Shown here: positions 17,051 to 26,752 of the stretch, piece by piece
How positions within the stretch are numbered: position 1 is the first letter of the stretch
Layout: every line of letters begins with the position of its first letter
Assembly (NCBI RefSeq): GCF_014164585.1
Contig: NZ_JACJFM010000040.1
Coordinates: forward strand, 1 to 45,032
Direction of reading: 5' to 3'
DNA length: 45,032 bases
DNA from: Oceanospirillum sediminis
GTDB taxonomy: Bacteria > Pseudomonadota > Gammaproteobacteria > Pseudomonadales > Halomonadaceae
The notes under the pieces: model-generated
What the model was told of the DNA's origin: nothing
Seen by the model: the letters and a program-made list of their open reading frames with translations, nothing else
Databases searched by the model: none
Program-made: the position numbers and the translations under genes

Positions 17051-17587
17051 TTACAGATTAACCAGCTCCTTAGTCGTTATCGCATTCAATGCCACACCAA
17101 AGCTGCTGATATCCATCAGTGTTGCCGTGTGGTGCTTGCGAATCGCTTCTCCTGACATATGTTCTTTGTCATGGGTCGTATGAGCATCAGCAACCAGTGT
17201 GATGTTATAACCGAGTCCTGCAGCACGGCGTACTGTGCTATCGATACAGAATTCAGAGGCATAACCGCACACAATCAACTCGTTAATTTCCAGTTCCTGT
17301 AATACTTTCTGTAAACGGGTTCTGAGAAAGGAGTCCGGTGTTGTTTTTGCCACGATGAGATCTTCCGGCTGAACCTCAAGATCTTTTTGTAATTGCCAGC
17401 CTTCGCTTCCGGCGGCAATAGGCGTATCAGCCTGTTCATGCTGAATAAAAATCACCGGACAGGATTGTTCACGGGCCCATTGGGTCACATGGTTGATCCG
17501 GGCAACCACTTCTGTCCCCTCAAAAGGTGCAGGTGTGGTATCAAATAGCAGGCTCTGAACATCAATTACCAATACTGCCTTTGTCAT
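17051..17587 (-). CDS. Isochorismatase-family cysteine hydrolase
   Basis: A 178-residue alpha/beta hydrolase of the isochorismatase-like family. The catalytic triad can be placed as Asp9 (LVIDVQ), Lys81 (VAKTTPDSF) and Cys114 (YASEFCIDST). The family includes nicotinamidases, N-carbamoylsarcosine amidases and many uncharacterised amidases. Length and the lack of the nicotinamidase metal motif (D-x-H-x3-H) argue against a nicotinamidase. AAGGA lies about 7 nt before the ATG. It lies on the same strand as the dehydrogenase upstream, with a 220-bp gap, so it probably has its own promoter. The substrate is unknown. Confidence 0.87.
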   Translation of the reverse strand: MTKAVLVIDVQSLLFDTTPAPFEGTEVVARINHVTQWAREQSCPVIFIQHEQADTPIAAGSEGWQLQKDLEVQPEDLIVAKTTPDSFLRTRLQKVLQELEINELIVCGYASEFCIDSTVRRAAGLGYNITLVADAHTTHDKEHMSGEAIRKHHTATLMDISSFGVALNAITTKELVNL

Positions 17588-17806
17588 CGTTAATCCTTAT
17601 CACTTCCGGAATATACACAGACCTGTGTTCAGATAATGATTACACGGTATGAATCATCGTTGCTCTGAAATATCAGTAGCATCTGAACACCTGTCGTCTC
17701 TGAATCAGGCGTAAACCCGATAGGCCTGAAGGTTGCCACGGGTAATATGACTGTTCGAACAATTTTCTGTTCGGTTCTGTAAGCTGCCTGGCAACAATCT
17801 ATACAA

Positions 17807-18538
17807 TCAGCGACCACCGGCCAGATCGATGAAGGTACCTGTAGCATAAGAGGCTTCATCGGATAGCAACCAGGCAATCGCATTGGCTACTTCTTCAGGA
17901 GTGCCGCCTCGTTTCATTGGAATCATCGGAGCCAGTCGATCAACCCGGCCTGGCTCACCGCCGTCAGCATGAATGTCAGTATAAATAAGGCCGGGGCGGA
18001 CACCGTTAACACGAATATTCTGATCCGCCACTTCCAGTGACAGCCCTGTGGTTAAAGTATCCACTGCTCCTTTAGATGCCGCATAGTCCACATATTCATT
18101 GGGAGACCCGGTTCTTGAGGCAACGGAGGAAACATTCACAATGGCGCCTCCGTTTGTCATACGGCGCACCGCTTCCCGACAGCATAAAAAACAGCCAACC
18201 ACATTGGTCATAAGCACTTGCTGGATACGGGCGACATCCAGATCCTGAACTCTGGATTGCCGGAACAGTATACCAGCGTTATTAACCAGGTGTGTGACGG
18301 CACCTAGCTGAGTTTCTGTCTGATCAAATAAGCGGATAACATCGGCTTCTTGTGCAACATCTGCCTGGCAGCTGATTGCCTCGCCGCTCATAGCAACAAT
18401 ATCTGCCACCAGGGCTTCAGCCTGTTCTGACTGGCTTCGGTAATTGATACAGACTTTATAGCCCTGTCTGGCCAGCAGCAGAGAGGTCGCTGCTCCGATG
18501 CCCCGACTGCCCCCGGTGACAATAACGATGTTGTTCAT
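17807..18538 (-). CDS. Short-chain dehydrogenase/reductase (classical SDR)
   Basis: A 243-residue classical SDR. I chose the ATG at 18538 because the NAD(P)-binding motif TGGSRGIG follows at residue 8, as usual; longer in-frame starts would add an unrelated leader. NNAG is near residue 87 and the catalytic YAASK near 153-157. The NYRSQ segment after the second strand suggests NADPH use. The nearest relatives by eye are glucose-1-dehydrogenase-like and 3-oxoacyl-ACP reductase-like proteins. It stands on the same strand downstream of the two-component genes (126-bp gap), but a functional link is not shown. Confidence 0.85.
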   Translation of the reverse strand: MNNIVIVTGGSRGIGAATSLLLARQGYKVCINYRSQSEQAEALVADIVAMSGEAISCQADVAQEADVIRLFDQTETQLGAVTHLVNNAGILFRQSRVQDLDVARIQQVLMTNVVGCFLCCREAVRRMTNGGAIVNVSSVASRTGSPNEYVDYAASKGAVDTLTTGLSLEVADQNIRVNGVRPGLIYTDIHADGGEPGRVDRLAPMIPMKRGGTPEEVANAIAWLLSDEASYATGTFIDLAGGR

Positions 18539-18664
18539 AGTCAGGAATCCTGTGTTGCAGAAATGATAATTCAGGTAATAAAGTCTGTCTTCTCCGGGCC
18601 TTATTATCAATCGGTTGCATGTGATATTCCATTTCATACACCTGCGGATTCAGTCAGTAGGTAG

Positions 18665-19708
18665 CTACTCTACAGCCAGCAGCCGCAATGCAATACCTGC
18701 TGCGGCAGTCCGGTTTTCAACGCCCAGCTTCGGAAAAATCTGTTCCAGATGCTTATTAACCGTTCTGGGACTCATGGTCAGGATTTCAGCCGCTTCCCGG
18801 TTCGTTTTGCCATTAGCGATCCAGTACAACACTTCTGATTCTCTTTCTGTCAGGTTCAGTTTCTCTTTCAGCATGGCAGCACCGGTCGGGCGCAGGCCAT
18901 CAATCAGCTTAAGTAATTTCTCGCCATTTTCCTGATGACTGATCAGTTTGATTTCCAGGGGATAGTGCTGAACAGGATCGGAATAAGAGTTATTGCCTGG
19001 GGGCATCGTTGCTGCGGGCGCTGAACCTGAAATAAGGGGAGGGCCTTTCAGCTTCAGCTGTTGATTCAGCTCCGGTCTATGGATCAGCCATTGTGCAATT
19101 TGCGGTGCCAGTTGTGTGCTTTGCCAGTGTTCATTCGCACCAGATCGCGCCAGAAGAGCATAAGTTTGTGGTGTGGCCCATCGAATATGGCCTGTGTCGT
19201 TCACGGTTATCAGATGCTGACCGGTGCTGTCCAGTGCAGATTGGGCGCTATTGGTTAATCTGGCATTGGTCAGATGCACCTTCATCCGGGCCAGTAGTTC
19301 ATTGGGATTAATTGGTTTCGTCAGATAATCAACACCACCGGCTTCCAGGCCGCGCACAATATCATTGGTCTCGGTCAGCCCGGTCATAAAGATTACCGGA
19401 ATAGCGGCCAGCTCAGGATCGGCTTTTAGCTGCTGGCAAGTTTCAAAACCGTCCATATTAGGCATGATGGCATCCAGCAGGATCATATCGGGTCGTACTT
19501 TGCGGGCAATCGTCAATGCCTGTCTACCCTCCAGAGCAACCAGCACATTGATGCCTGCATTCTCCAGAGTATCGTTAATCAGACTCAGGGCATCCGGGGA
19601 ATCATCCACTACCAGTACCATATCGCATAATGGTGTCTTATCTGATGACGAGTCTGTCGCTTGATCTGCGGTAGATGATCCTGCAGATGTCAGGTCCGAT
19701 AAACTCAT
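18665..19708 (-). CDS. Response regulator, receiver plus LuxR-type DNA-binding domain
   Basis: A 347-residue response regulator. The receiver domain spans residues about 29-145, with acidic residues at VVDDSPD, the phosphoacceptor Asp79 (MILLDAIMP) and the Lys of YLTKP. A middle region of about 130 residues (GHIRWATPQTYALL) looks PAS-like. The C-terminal LuxR-type helix-turn-helix includes LTERESEVLYWIANGKTNREAA and SPRTVNKHLEQIF. The longer-than-usual layout matches regulators paired with transporter-type kinases. Its ATG overlaps the kinase stop codon as ATGA, so the two are translationally coupled and almost certainly cognate. Target genes are not evident nearby. Confidence 0.93.
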   Translation of the reverse strand: MSLSDLTSAGSSTADQATDSSSDKTPLCDMVLVVDDSPDALSLINDTLENAGINVLVALEGRQALTIARKVRPDMILLDAIMPNMDGFETCQQLKADPELAAIPVIFMTGLTETNDIVRGLEAGGVDYLTKPINPNELLARMKVHLTNARLTNSAQSALDSTGQHLITVNDTGHIRWATPQTYALLARSGANEHWQSTQLAPQIAQWLIHRPELNQQLKLKGPPLISGSAPAATMPPGNNSYSDPVQHYPLEIKLISHQENGEKLLKLIDGLRPTGAAMLKEKLNLTERESEVLYWIANGKTNREAAEILTMSPRTVNKHLEQIFPKLGVENRTAAAGIALRLLAVE

Positions 19709-22700
19709 AACGATGACTCCTTTTTTATGGAATGTCTGGCAATATAATCCGCCATAGCAGCCAGTTGGAAACCACTGGCCATCTGTTGCAGCGCTTCAAG
19801 GTGCTTAGCTGGTACGACAGTGCTTGTAGCCTGAGAGTGATCAGATTCGGGATAGGCGGGTAGATTTTGTTGCTCGTCCTGATCTTTTTGCCCGGATTGA
19901 TCTTGTTGATGCTGCTCCTGACATAGATGGTACTCTTGCCAGAGCTGATCCAGCACCTGTCGCACACCCTTTGCAAAACCGGTATCTGCGTAGGCAATAA
20001 GCTCGGCGATTAAAGGATTATCCGGAATGAGTTCAGGGACTGATTGGCCGCTTGATTCAAGGGGGGACTCAGAGGCTGATTTCAGGGGGCGCTCTGAAAC
20101 TGGCTCCAGAGCAGACTCTGATACAGCTTCAGGTGTAGTGATTGATTGCTCATCGGTTTCACGCCAGCTCCATTGCAGATTCAGCTGCTCTGCCAGTTTA
20201 TCCAGTAACTTATGATTAGCGATGGGTTTAACCAGATAATCGTTGTATGCCTCTTGATCTTCAGCCGCTCGATAGTGCTCCTGGGCATCAGCAGATAGCA
20301 TCAGAACAGGTTCTCTGATTTGACGTTCCCGCAGCCTGCGAGCCAGCTCAAGGCCATTCATTCCCGGCATAGAGACATCCAGCAGGAATAGATCAGGTGA
20401 GCGCTGACTATCCAGTTGATCCAGCAGTTTAAGGCAACTGTCACCATCATGGGCTTCCAGGGTAATAAAACCCAGTGGCGTTAGCAAATCTGATAACAGC
20501 CCCCGTAATACCGGATCATCATCCACCAGACACAGTGTGCGCTGATAGCCCTCATAACCGACAAGGGTTTTCTGCTCGGTCACCTCAGTACTGTCCTGAT
20601 CACCCTGACTGACCCAGGGCAGCATAAGCACCACGGTAAACTCACTGCCTTGATTCACCTGGCTGTTGACCTGCAGATCACCGCCCATAATTTCTGTCAG
20701 CAGACGCACAATGGTTAAACCCAGGCCTGTACCACTCTGGCTGGCGGTATCGCGATTTCTGACCCGCTCAAACGGATCAAAAATACGCTGCAGGTAATCA
20801 TCATCAATGCCAGGGCCAGTATCTTTAATGGTAAATTCAGCCACCTGATTGCGGTAGCGTACGGAGAACTCAACCTCACCTTGAATCGTATACTTCACCG
20901 CATTGGACAACAGGTTAATCAGTATCTGACGCAGACGTTTTTCATCGGTCATCACAAACTGAGGCAGTGGACTGTGGATCTGGCAGTTGAACTGAATCCC
21001 TTTCTGACCGGCCTGCATGGCAAACATGCTACTGAGCTGATCCAGTAACTGAGGCAGATCCACCTGAGTGCGGTACAGATCCAGTCGGCCCGCTTCAATA
21101 CGGGAAATATCCAGTAAGCCTTCGATCAGATCGGTCAGATATTGCCCGCTACGCTGGATAATATCTAAACCATTCTTATGCCCTTGTGGCGTATCCGGTT
21201 TATCATTCAGCAGCTGAGCATAGCCCAGAATAGACTGCAGCGGTGTTCTCAGTTCATGACTGATACCGGTCAGATAGCGACTTTTGGCCGCATTGGCCCG
21301 TTCTGCAAGTTCTTTGGCTTGCTGTAATGCCAGATCGGTTTCTTTGTGGGCTTCAATCTCATTGATCAGTTTGCGGGTCTGACGATTGGATTCTTTCTGT
21401 GCCACCACCCGACTTTCGTGCGCAAGCAGAAATAGCCAGGAGACGACACCGGATGCGATCAATAGGGTAAAAAACAGGCTCCAGATCACCTGCTCCAGCA
21501 GTAAGGTTTCTGCGGCGGTTTCTGGCTGCATCTGTCGATAGACCACTGCTAATAGCGCCGCGTTCAACAGATTGACCAATAATAATAAGCCTCCAAAACG
21601 GGCCAGACGGGAGTTCATTCTATGGCTCCAGCGCTGGGGTAAAAACAAAGAAAAGAACTGTATTGCTTGGCGGGATACTCGGCCTTCCGGTTTGCAGCTG
21701 TCCATGCAGCGCACATCCAGTGAGCAGCACAGGGAGCAGATCGGCAGGTCATAAGCCGGGCAGAAACTCATATCTTCCGCCTCAAAGGCATTTTCACAGA
21801 TGCCGCATTTCAATACCGTATGAGCGCCGACAGCGTGGGGGGGAGGTGCCGGTTTAAAGGTCGAAAATGTTTTTTCCCGTTCTGCCTCAATTAAGGGCAG
21901 CAGCTCCGGGGACTGACGGGCAATATAAAAGCGTCCTTGAGTGAGCCAGGCGATCAGAGGAACACAGATAAAACACACAGCCAGACTAAGAAAGTGGCTC
22001 AGGTTTTTACTGACTTCACCAAATACTCCGAGATAACTCAATACACCAAGGCCGGTGGCCAGTAACATAGAGCCTGTGCCTACCGGGTTGATGTCGTACA
22101 GGTGGGCCCGTTTAAACTCCACATAATCGGGACTTAACCCCAGAGGTTTATTGATCATCAGATCAGCCGCTAAAGAACCAAGCCAACTGACCGCTACAAT
22201 GGCAAAGATCCCCAGAATCGCTTCCAGTGCCTGATAAATACCCAGCTCCATCAGCAGCAATGCGATGGTGACATTAAATACCAGCCAGACCACACGTCCG
22301 GGGTGAGAGTGAGTCAGACGAGAGAAGAAATTTGACCAGGCAATGGAGCCTGCATAGGCATTGGTGACGTTGATCTTCATCTGAGACAGAATCACCATCA
22401 GTGCGGCTAATAGCAGGGCAATACCCGGTGACTGGGTCAGATAATAAAATACGCGTTGGTACATCTGTGTCGGGTCGGTGGCCAGCTCAAAACTCATGCC
22501 CTGAGAGATTGCCAGATAAGCCAGAAAAGAGCCCAGCAGCATCTTAATGACGCCAGGAAGCACCCAGCCTGGCCCGGCCAGAATCAGCCAGAACCACCAG
22601 CGCTTTTTATTCTGCTCGGTTTTCTCCGGCATAAATCTCAGGTAATCCACCTGTTCACCAATCTGGGCTACCAGAGCAAAAAATACCGATGCGGCGGCAC

Positions 22701-23370
22701 CAAACAGCAGAATATTAAACTCGCCGGAATCCGGCAGATGCTGAGGTGTGAACTGTGTCCAGTCTCCCAGCTTGTCGGACTCATACACGATCACGACAAA
22801 CAGTGCGGCCAGTTGTAGCACCAGCCAGATATTCTGTGTGCCGACTTGAAAGCGACTGATGGTAGCGATGCCATGGGTCACAATGGGAATCACCGCCACC
22901 GCACACAGGAAATATCCCAGTGCCAGCGGAATACCCAGTAACGCATTTAAGGCTGAGGCCAGAATCACAGCCTCAATAGCAAAAAAGATAAAGGTAAAGG
23001 AGGCGTAAATCAGTGAGGTAATGGTTGATCCCAGGTAGCCAAAGCCCGCACCACGGGTGAGCAGATCAATATCTAAACCATGGCGGGCTGAGTAGTAACT
23101 GATGGGCAGACCGGTAATAAAAAACAGCAAACATACCGTTAACATCGCCCATACGGTATTCGTAAAACCGTAGTTCAGCGTCACAGTAGCGGCAATACCT
23201 TCCAGTGCCAGAAATGCCGTAGCGCCCAGTGCTGTTTTAGCCACACGTTCAATGCTCATATGTCGGGCAGAATGCGCGGTAAAGCGTAGAGCAAAGTCTT
23301 CTAATGTCTGGTCCGCTACCCATTTATTGTAGTAGCGACGTACCCTGAAAATCCGCTGTGACGCAGGCAT
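19705..23370 (-). CDS. NCS1 permease-hybrid histidine kinase fusion
   Basis: A 1221-residue transporter-kinase. Residues about 24-490 are a full NCS1 permease (purine/cytosine/allantoin family) with about twelve helices, including RGAGFGYLG and QVDYLRFMP. Residues 522-559 hold eight cysteines in the order CxxC, C, CxxCC, C, CxxxC, like a double zinc finger or iron-sulfur site. Two further helices follow (about 593-652), then a HisKA domain with H705 (SHELRTP), a HATPase (NLLSNA, DTGPG, GTGLGL), and a receiver with Asp998. The tail has degenerate Ser/Glu-rich repeats and a Gln/Asp-rich linker. The start is the ATG at 23370; upstream in-frame TTG seems false. I infer it senses a nucleobase- or ureide-like solute and signals to the adjacent regulator. 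Confidence 0.93.
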   Translation of the reverse strand: MPASQRIFRVRRYYNKWVADQTLEDFALRFTAHSARHMSIERVAKTALGATAFLALEGIAATVTLNYGFTNTVWAMLTVCLLFFITGLPISYYSARHGLDIDLLTRGAGFGYLGSTITSLIYASFTFIFFAIEAVILASALNALLGIPLALGYFLCAVAVIPIVTHGIATISRFQVGTQNIWLVLQLAALFVVIVYESDKLGDWTQFTPQHLPDSGEFNILLFGAAASVFFALVAQIGEQVDYLRFMPEKTEQNKKRWWFWLILAGPGWVLPGVIKMLLGSFLAYLAISQGMSFELATDPTQMYQRVFYYLTQSPGIALLLAALMVILSQMKINVTNAYAGSIAWSNFFSRLTHSHPGRVVWLVFNVTIALLLMELGIYQALEAILGIFAIVAVSWLGSLAADLMINKPLGLSPDYVEFKRAHLYDINPVGTGSMLLATGLGVLSYLGVFGEVSKNLSHFLSLAVCFICVPLIAWLTQGRFYIARQSPELLPLIEAEREKTFSTFKPAPPPHAVGAHTVLKCGICENAFEAEDMSFCPAYDLPICSLCCSLDVRCMDSCKPEGRVSRQAIQFFSLFLPQRWSHRMNSRLARFGGLLLLVNLLNAALLAVVYRQMQPETAAETLLLEQVIWSLFFTLLIASGVVSWLFLLAHESRVVAQKESNRQTRKLINEIEAHKETDLALQQAKELAERANAAKSRYLTGISHELRTPLQSILGYAQLLNDKPDTPQGHKNGLDIIQRSGQYLTDLIEGLLDISRIEAGRLDLYRTQVDLPQLLDQLSSMFAMQAGQKGIQFNCQIHSPLPQFVMTDEKRLRQILINLLSNAVKYTIQGEVEFSVRYRNQVAEFTIKDTGPGIDDDYLQRIFDPFERVRNRDTASQSGTGLGLTIVRLLTEIMGGDLQVNSQVNQGSEFTVVLMLPWVSQGDQDSTEVTEQKTLVGYEGYQRTLCLVDDDPVLRGLLSDLLTPLGFITLEAHDGDSCLKLLDQLDSQRSPDLFLLDVSMPGMNGLELARRLRERQIREPVLMLSADAQEHYRAAEDQEAYNDYLVKPIANHKLLDKLAEQLNLQWSWRETDEQSITTPEAVSESALEPVSERPLKSASESPLESSGQSVPELIPDNPLIAELIAYADTGFAKGVRQVLDQLWQEYHLCQEQHQQDQSGQKDQDEQQNLPAYPESDHSQATSTVVPAKHLEALQQMASGFQLAAMADYIARHSIKKESSL

Positions 23371-23710
23371 AAATTTATGTCTCTGGCTGACCTGTCTGAA
23401 AACATCCGGATTGGCATACCTGGCTGAAAGGAGACTGGAAATAAAGTGTTGTCTGCACAATAGTAGTGCGGGAAACAAACAGGCAGCACCTATCGTGCAC
23501 CGGGCTGGCGCATTATCAGGATTGTGAATCCATTTTTGTTATCAATAGAAGAAATTGCAGGCTTTGTGCCAGAACGGATGATCAATATCTGATATGAATA
23601 TGCTGCATATTTAAAAAGAACGGGCAAAGCTTTGAGGGAGTAGAACAGGTCAATAAAGGACCTGTTCTTTTCAGAGGCTGTACATCTGTTTAATTAAGCC
23701 AGCTATCTGC
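23371..23710. other. 340-bp intergenic region upstream of the permease-kinase
   Basis: The frame of the kinase stays open upstream to a TTG at 23478 but I see no good start there. The stretch holds a strong hairpin at 23643-23671 and space for the kinase promoter. No gene is evident. Confidence 0.5.
23643..23671 (+). terminator. Perfect hairpin with T-run, plus-strand polarity
   Basis: GAACAGGTC (23643-23651) pairs with GACCTGTTC (23659-23667) across a 7-nt loop, followed by TTTT on the plus strand. Both flanking genes are on the minus strand, so it faces no transcript I can see. On the minus strand there is no T-run after the stem. It may still help end the serine-hydrolase transcript from the right. 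Confidence 0.45.
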
Positions 23711-25249
23711 TTAATTAAGTCGGGCGTTACCCTGTCTATGTACCTGATGTTTCAGACCATTCCAGCCCACCATTCTTAAACGGGCTGCAGGTTCATTATC
23801 AGAGCGGATACCAACCAGATAACGACTGGTTAAATAGACAATTTCACCATCGGGCTGATCAGGCAAAAAGGTAAAGACCATCTCCTGTCCGGCTAGCTGA
23901 GTCAGGAAAGAATCACCGCCTATATGCATTAACTGAGGTACATAAGGTACGTTATTGTTATCCAGGAAAGGAACGCTGAAGGTTAGCTGGCCATCCTGCT
24001 CTGTGACATAGACCCATTCTCCCTCTATTTCATAACGACCGGCAAAACGTGACAGGGCTGCTGAATCAACTGGTGTCACTGGCATTGTCTCTGCTTCTGG
24101 CAACTCTGCCACCATATCTAATGCAGCAAACATTGTTGGCGTAAAGTCGTTATAAGGGCCGCTGCTGAGAATAGAAACCGCTGCTTTCTGCTCTGGCAGA
24201 ATCCAGAACATACTGGTGTATTCATAAGTATTGCCACCGTGTTCCCATAGTTTCACCGGATACCACTGCTCCTGGTAGAAGAAACCATCCGAAACCATAA
24301 TGCCGTAACCGTAATCCAGCGGAAGACCGGCGAAGTTCTGACTGACATGGGGTTGAGTGATTTGCTGACGGAGTTCATCCGATAGCACCTGCTCATTACC
24401 TTCCAGCAGAAAATCGGCCATTTTCAGCACTTCTGTGGGTGTGGACCAGGTGTAACTGCCTGCAGGAATCGCTACCGGAATATCATCAATGTCACTTAAT
24501 TCATTGACTGGCACCACAGGCACCAGCGCACTACCCAGTGTCACTCCTAATGCGTAATCGCCATCCTGGCGCACGGTGTTCTGATTCATGGTGGTACGTC
24601 CCATCCCCAGAGGCTGGAACACGGATTGTTCCATATATTCAGCGTAAGGCAGAGTCGTCTGATATTCTGTCACTGCTCCCAGATAAGACCAGGCCGGATT
24701 GCTGTAATTATAGAAACGCCCCGGTGGGTTAATCATTGGGTTTTCAGTGGGATAACGATCCCGCATATAGCCTGTCAGCTCATCTCCTTCTGTCATTCCC
24801 TCGTAAGTATCCGGCAGGCCGGTCTGGTGAGTCAGCAGATGATGCAGATTGATCTGCTGCCAGTTTTCAGACTGAGCATCAGGGTACAAAAGGCCGGGTA
24901 ACGCTTCTGTTAATGTCTGATTCAGCTGAAGTTTGCCTTGCTCCACCTGTTGTAATACCGACATGGCCGTGAACATTTTGGTGGTTGAACCAATCTGAAA
25001 CAGAGTCGTGGCCGTAGGGCTTTCCCCTGCGCTGTTTTTACTGCCAAAGGCTTCGGCAAACACCACTTCACCATCTTTGTATACTGCAACAGATACGGCG
25101 CTGGCCGGGTTTGCCGACAAATCCTGCTGAGCCACTGTCCTGAGGTGCTGAGTTTTACCCTCTGTCGTGTTGGCCGGATCATTATTATTCGAGCCATTAC
25201 ACGCGCTAAGCAGAACAGCCAGTATGGTGACCGGAAGAGTCCTTATCAT
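23711..25249 (-). CDS. Lipoprotein serine hydrolase, class C beta-lactamase fold
   Basis: A 512-residue protein of the serine beta-lactamase-like (class C/DD-peptidase) superfamily. The ATG at 25249 is chosen because it gives a short signal peptide with lipobox LLSAC, so the mature protein is a lipoprotein anchored by Cys. A longer start at 25294 is possible but would add 15 charged residues. The SxxK motif is IGSTTKM, the second motif YSN (YNYSNPAW), and the third HGG (WEHGGNTYE). A C-terminal domain follows the catalytic domain (from residue about 400), as in esterase-type family members. It may act as a peptidase or esterase on a small substrate. It is divergent from an NhaR-like regulator. 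Confidence 0.85.
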   Translation of the reverse strand: MIRTLPVTILAVLLSACNGSNNNDPANTTEGKTQHLRTVAQQDLSANPASAVSVAVYKDGEVVFAEAFGSKNSAGESPTATTLFQIGSTTKMFTAMSVLQQVEQGKLQLNQTLTEALPGLLYPDAQSENWQQINLHHLLTHQTGLPDTYEGMTEGDELTGYMRDRYPTENPMINPPGRFYNYSNPAWSYLGAVTEYQTTLPYAEYMEQSVFQPLGMGRTTMNQNTVRQDGDYALGVTLGSALVPVVPVNELSDIDDIPVAIPAGSYTWSTPTEVLKMADFLLEGNEQVLSDELRQQITQPHVSQNFAGLPLDYGYGIMVSDGFFYQEQWYPVKLWEHGGNTYEYTSMFWILPEQKAAVSILSSGPYNDFTPTMFAALDMVAELPEAETMPVTPVDSAALSRFAGRYEIEGEWVYVTEQDGQLTFSVPFLDNNNVPYVPQLMHIGGDSFLTQLAGQEMVFTFLPDQPDGEIVYLTSRYLVGIRSDNEPAARLRMVGWNGLKHQVHRQGNARLN

Positions 25250-25382
25250 CGAAATACATCCATCTGTAAGTTGATCGTTATGACTGTGGTGCATACTAAA
25301 GAATATTGCCGTTTAAAGCTGTACGTCCTTGTATACATATGCAAGGCTGACATACAAACTAATGAGCCGATAAGGAGTAAAG

Positions 25383-26279
25383 ATGCTGAAAGATCTGAAT
25401 ATGAAGCACCTGTATTATTTCTGGGTCATTGCCGAAACCGGATCTATTGCCCGTGCCAGTGAATATCTTGATCTGACACCGCAGACACTCAGTGGTCAGC
25501 TCAGTGCGTTTGAAGCCTGCTACGGTACTTTGTTTACCCGTAATGGTCGCAACCTGAAACTGAACTCCACTGGTGAGCAGGTACGACAATACGCCAGTCA
25601 GATTTTTACCATGGCCGGAGAGCTGGATCAGTTTCTGAACCGTCCCAGAGAAGCGCTGCCGCTGAACCTGAATATCGGAATTTGCTCATCTGTTCATAAG
25701 CTGATTGCTTATCGCCTGATTGCTCCGGCAACAGAGCATTCAACCGAAGTGCATCTGAAAGTGGTCAGCGGTCATCAGCCTGATCTGATACGCAGTCTGC
25801 AGAGTCAGCAACTGGATATTATCATCAGTGATCGCCTGCCAGAGGAGCAGAATCAATCTCTGTTTTTTACTCCGTTACTCAGCTCTGCGCTATCGTTATT
25901 TGCCACTCGGGAGCTGGCGGATCAGCTGACAGATAACTTTCCTAAATCATTGAATGATCAGCCCTTATTGGCTAATGATACTGATACGCCCTGGTTTTAT
26001 GAGCTGATGAACTGGCTGAAAAAGCACAATATCCGCACCCAGGTTTGCGCCGAGATCAGCGACAGCGCGCTGATAAAGATTTTTGCTCAGCAGGGTAAGG
26101 GGATTTTTGCAGCGCCCACAGCGATAAGAGATGAGGTATGCCATCAGTACGGCGTGCAGGAGATTGGTGAAACCTGTGAAGTGTTTACCCAGCACTATGC
26201 TATTACCCGTACGCCAGACCCGATCCATCCAGCGATACAATGCATTCTGAAGCAGGCTCGCACCGAGCCCTATACGTAA
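25383..26279 (+). CDS. NhaR-like LysR-family regulator
   Basis: A 298-residue LysR-family regulator. The start of the protein (MKHLYYFWVIAETGSIARA) and the TPQTLSGQL recognition helix are strongly like E. coli NhaR, which activates the Na+/H+ antiporter gene nhaA. The IFAAPTAI segment in the effector domain fits too. No antiporter gene lies nearby, so the target may be distant or may be the divergent serine-hydrolase gene. AAGGAG lies about 7 nt before the ATG. Alternatively it is an ordinary regulator of the NhaR branch that responds to another signal. The name is based only on resemblance in the DNA-binding half. Confidence 0.82.
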   Translation: MLKDLNMKHLYYFWVIAETGSIARASEYLDLTPQTLSGQLSAFEACYGTLFTRNGRNLKLNSTGEQVRQYASQIFTMAGELDQFLNRPREALPLNLNIGICSSVHKLIAYRLIAPATEHSTEVHLKVVSGHQPDLIRSLQSQQLDIIISDRLPEEQNQSLFFTPLLSSALSLFATRELADQLTDNFPKSLNDQPLLANDTDTPWFYELMNWLKKHNIRTQVCAEISDSALIKIFAQQGKGIFAAPTAIRDEVCHQYGVQEIGETCEVFTQHYAITRTPDPIHPAIQCILKQARTEPYT

Positions 26280-26368
26280 AAACCTGATAGAAGAATCGGA
26301 AAAAGCTGTTTTTCTCGAACTATGATTTCAGGCAATCTGTACTCGAAACAGGAAATGAGGTACAGGTT

Positions 26369-26692
26369 ATGAAAACAATACTGAAATACAAAGTTAACAC
26401 CGATCAGCCTCAACTGAACCTGACACTGCGTCCCGGCTTCAGAGTGGTTCGTTTTGACTATCTGCTGACAGAAAAATCGCTTTATCTGTGGATTGAGCAA
26501 ACCCTGCGTCCGGATGTTCCGGAAGAAACCGTCGCGTTTAAAGTGGCGCGCACAGCAGAACCCGTACTCGATCATCTGGAGTATATCAGTACCGCTCTCG
26601 ATCCTATGGGTAGTGGTGAGTGGCACTTGTACTATCAGTCAGAACAGTATCCGGAGATTACTTCTCTGAAACCGATCTCTATTGCCGCCTGA
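26369..26692 (+). CDS. Small hypothetical protein (107 aa), DUF7352-like
   Basis: A 107-residue soluble protein preceded by GAGG and AGG at good spacing, so it is likely expressed. The start (MKTILKYKVN), a central LRPGFRVVRFDYLLTEKSLYLWIE beta-rich part and the end recall small DUF7352-type proteins, which are common in phages and bacterial genomes; the match is weak. No catalytic motif is seen. It follows the NhaR-like gene by 89 bp and precedes a strong terminator at 26753-26790. I do not assign a role. Confidence 0.65.
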   Translation: MKTILKYKVNTDQPQLNLTLRPGFRVVRFDYLLTEKSLYLWIEQTLRPDVPEETVAFKVARTAEPVLDHLEYISTALDPMGSGEWHLYYQSEQYPEITSLKPISIAA

Positions 26693-26752
26693 TTACTCAT
26701 TGTGTAACAGGTAACTGGAAGCAATCGCTTTCAGCAGGAATAACAGAGACAG

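Noticed and set aside
17629-17883. 84-residue reading frame between isochorismatase and dehydrogenase genes
   Set aside because: It overlaps the end of the dehydrogenase on the same strand in another frame, lacks a ribosome-binding site and shows no domain.
23371-23478. Longer start (TTG) for the permease-kinase
   Set aside because: The extra 36 residues have no family counterpart, the codon is TTG, and a good ATG follows at 23370.
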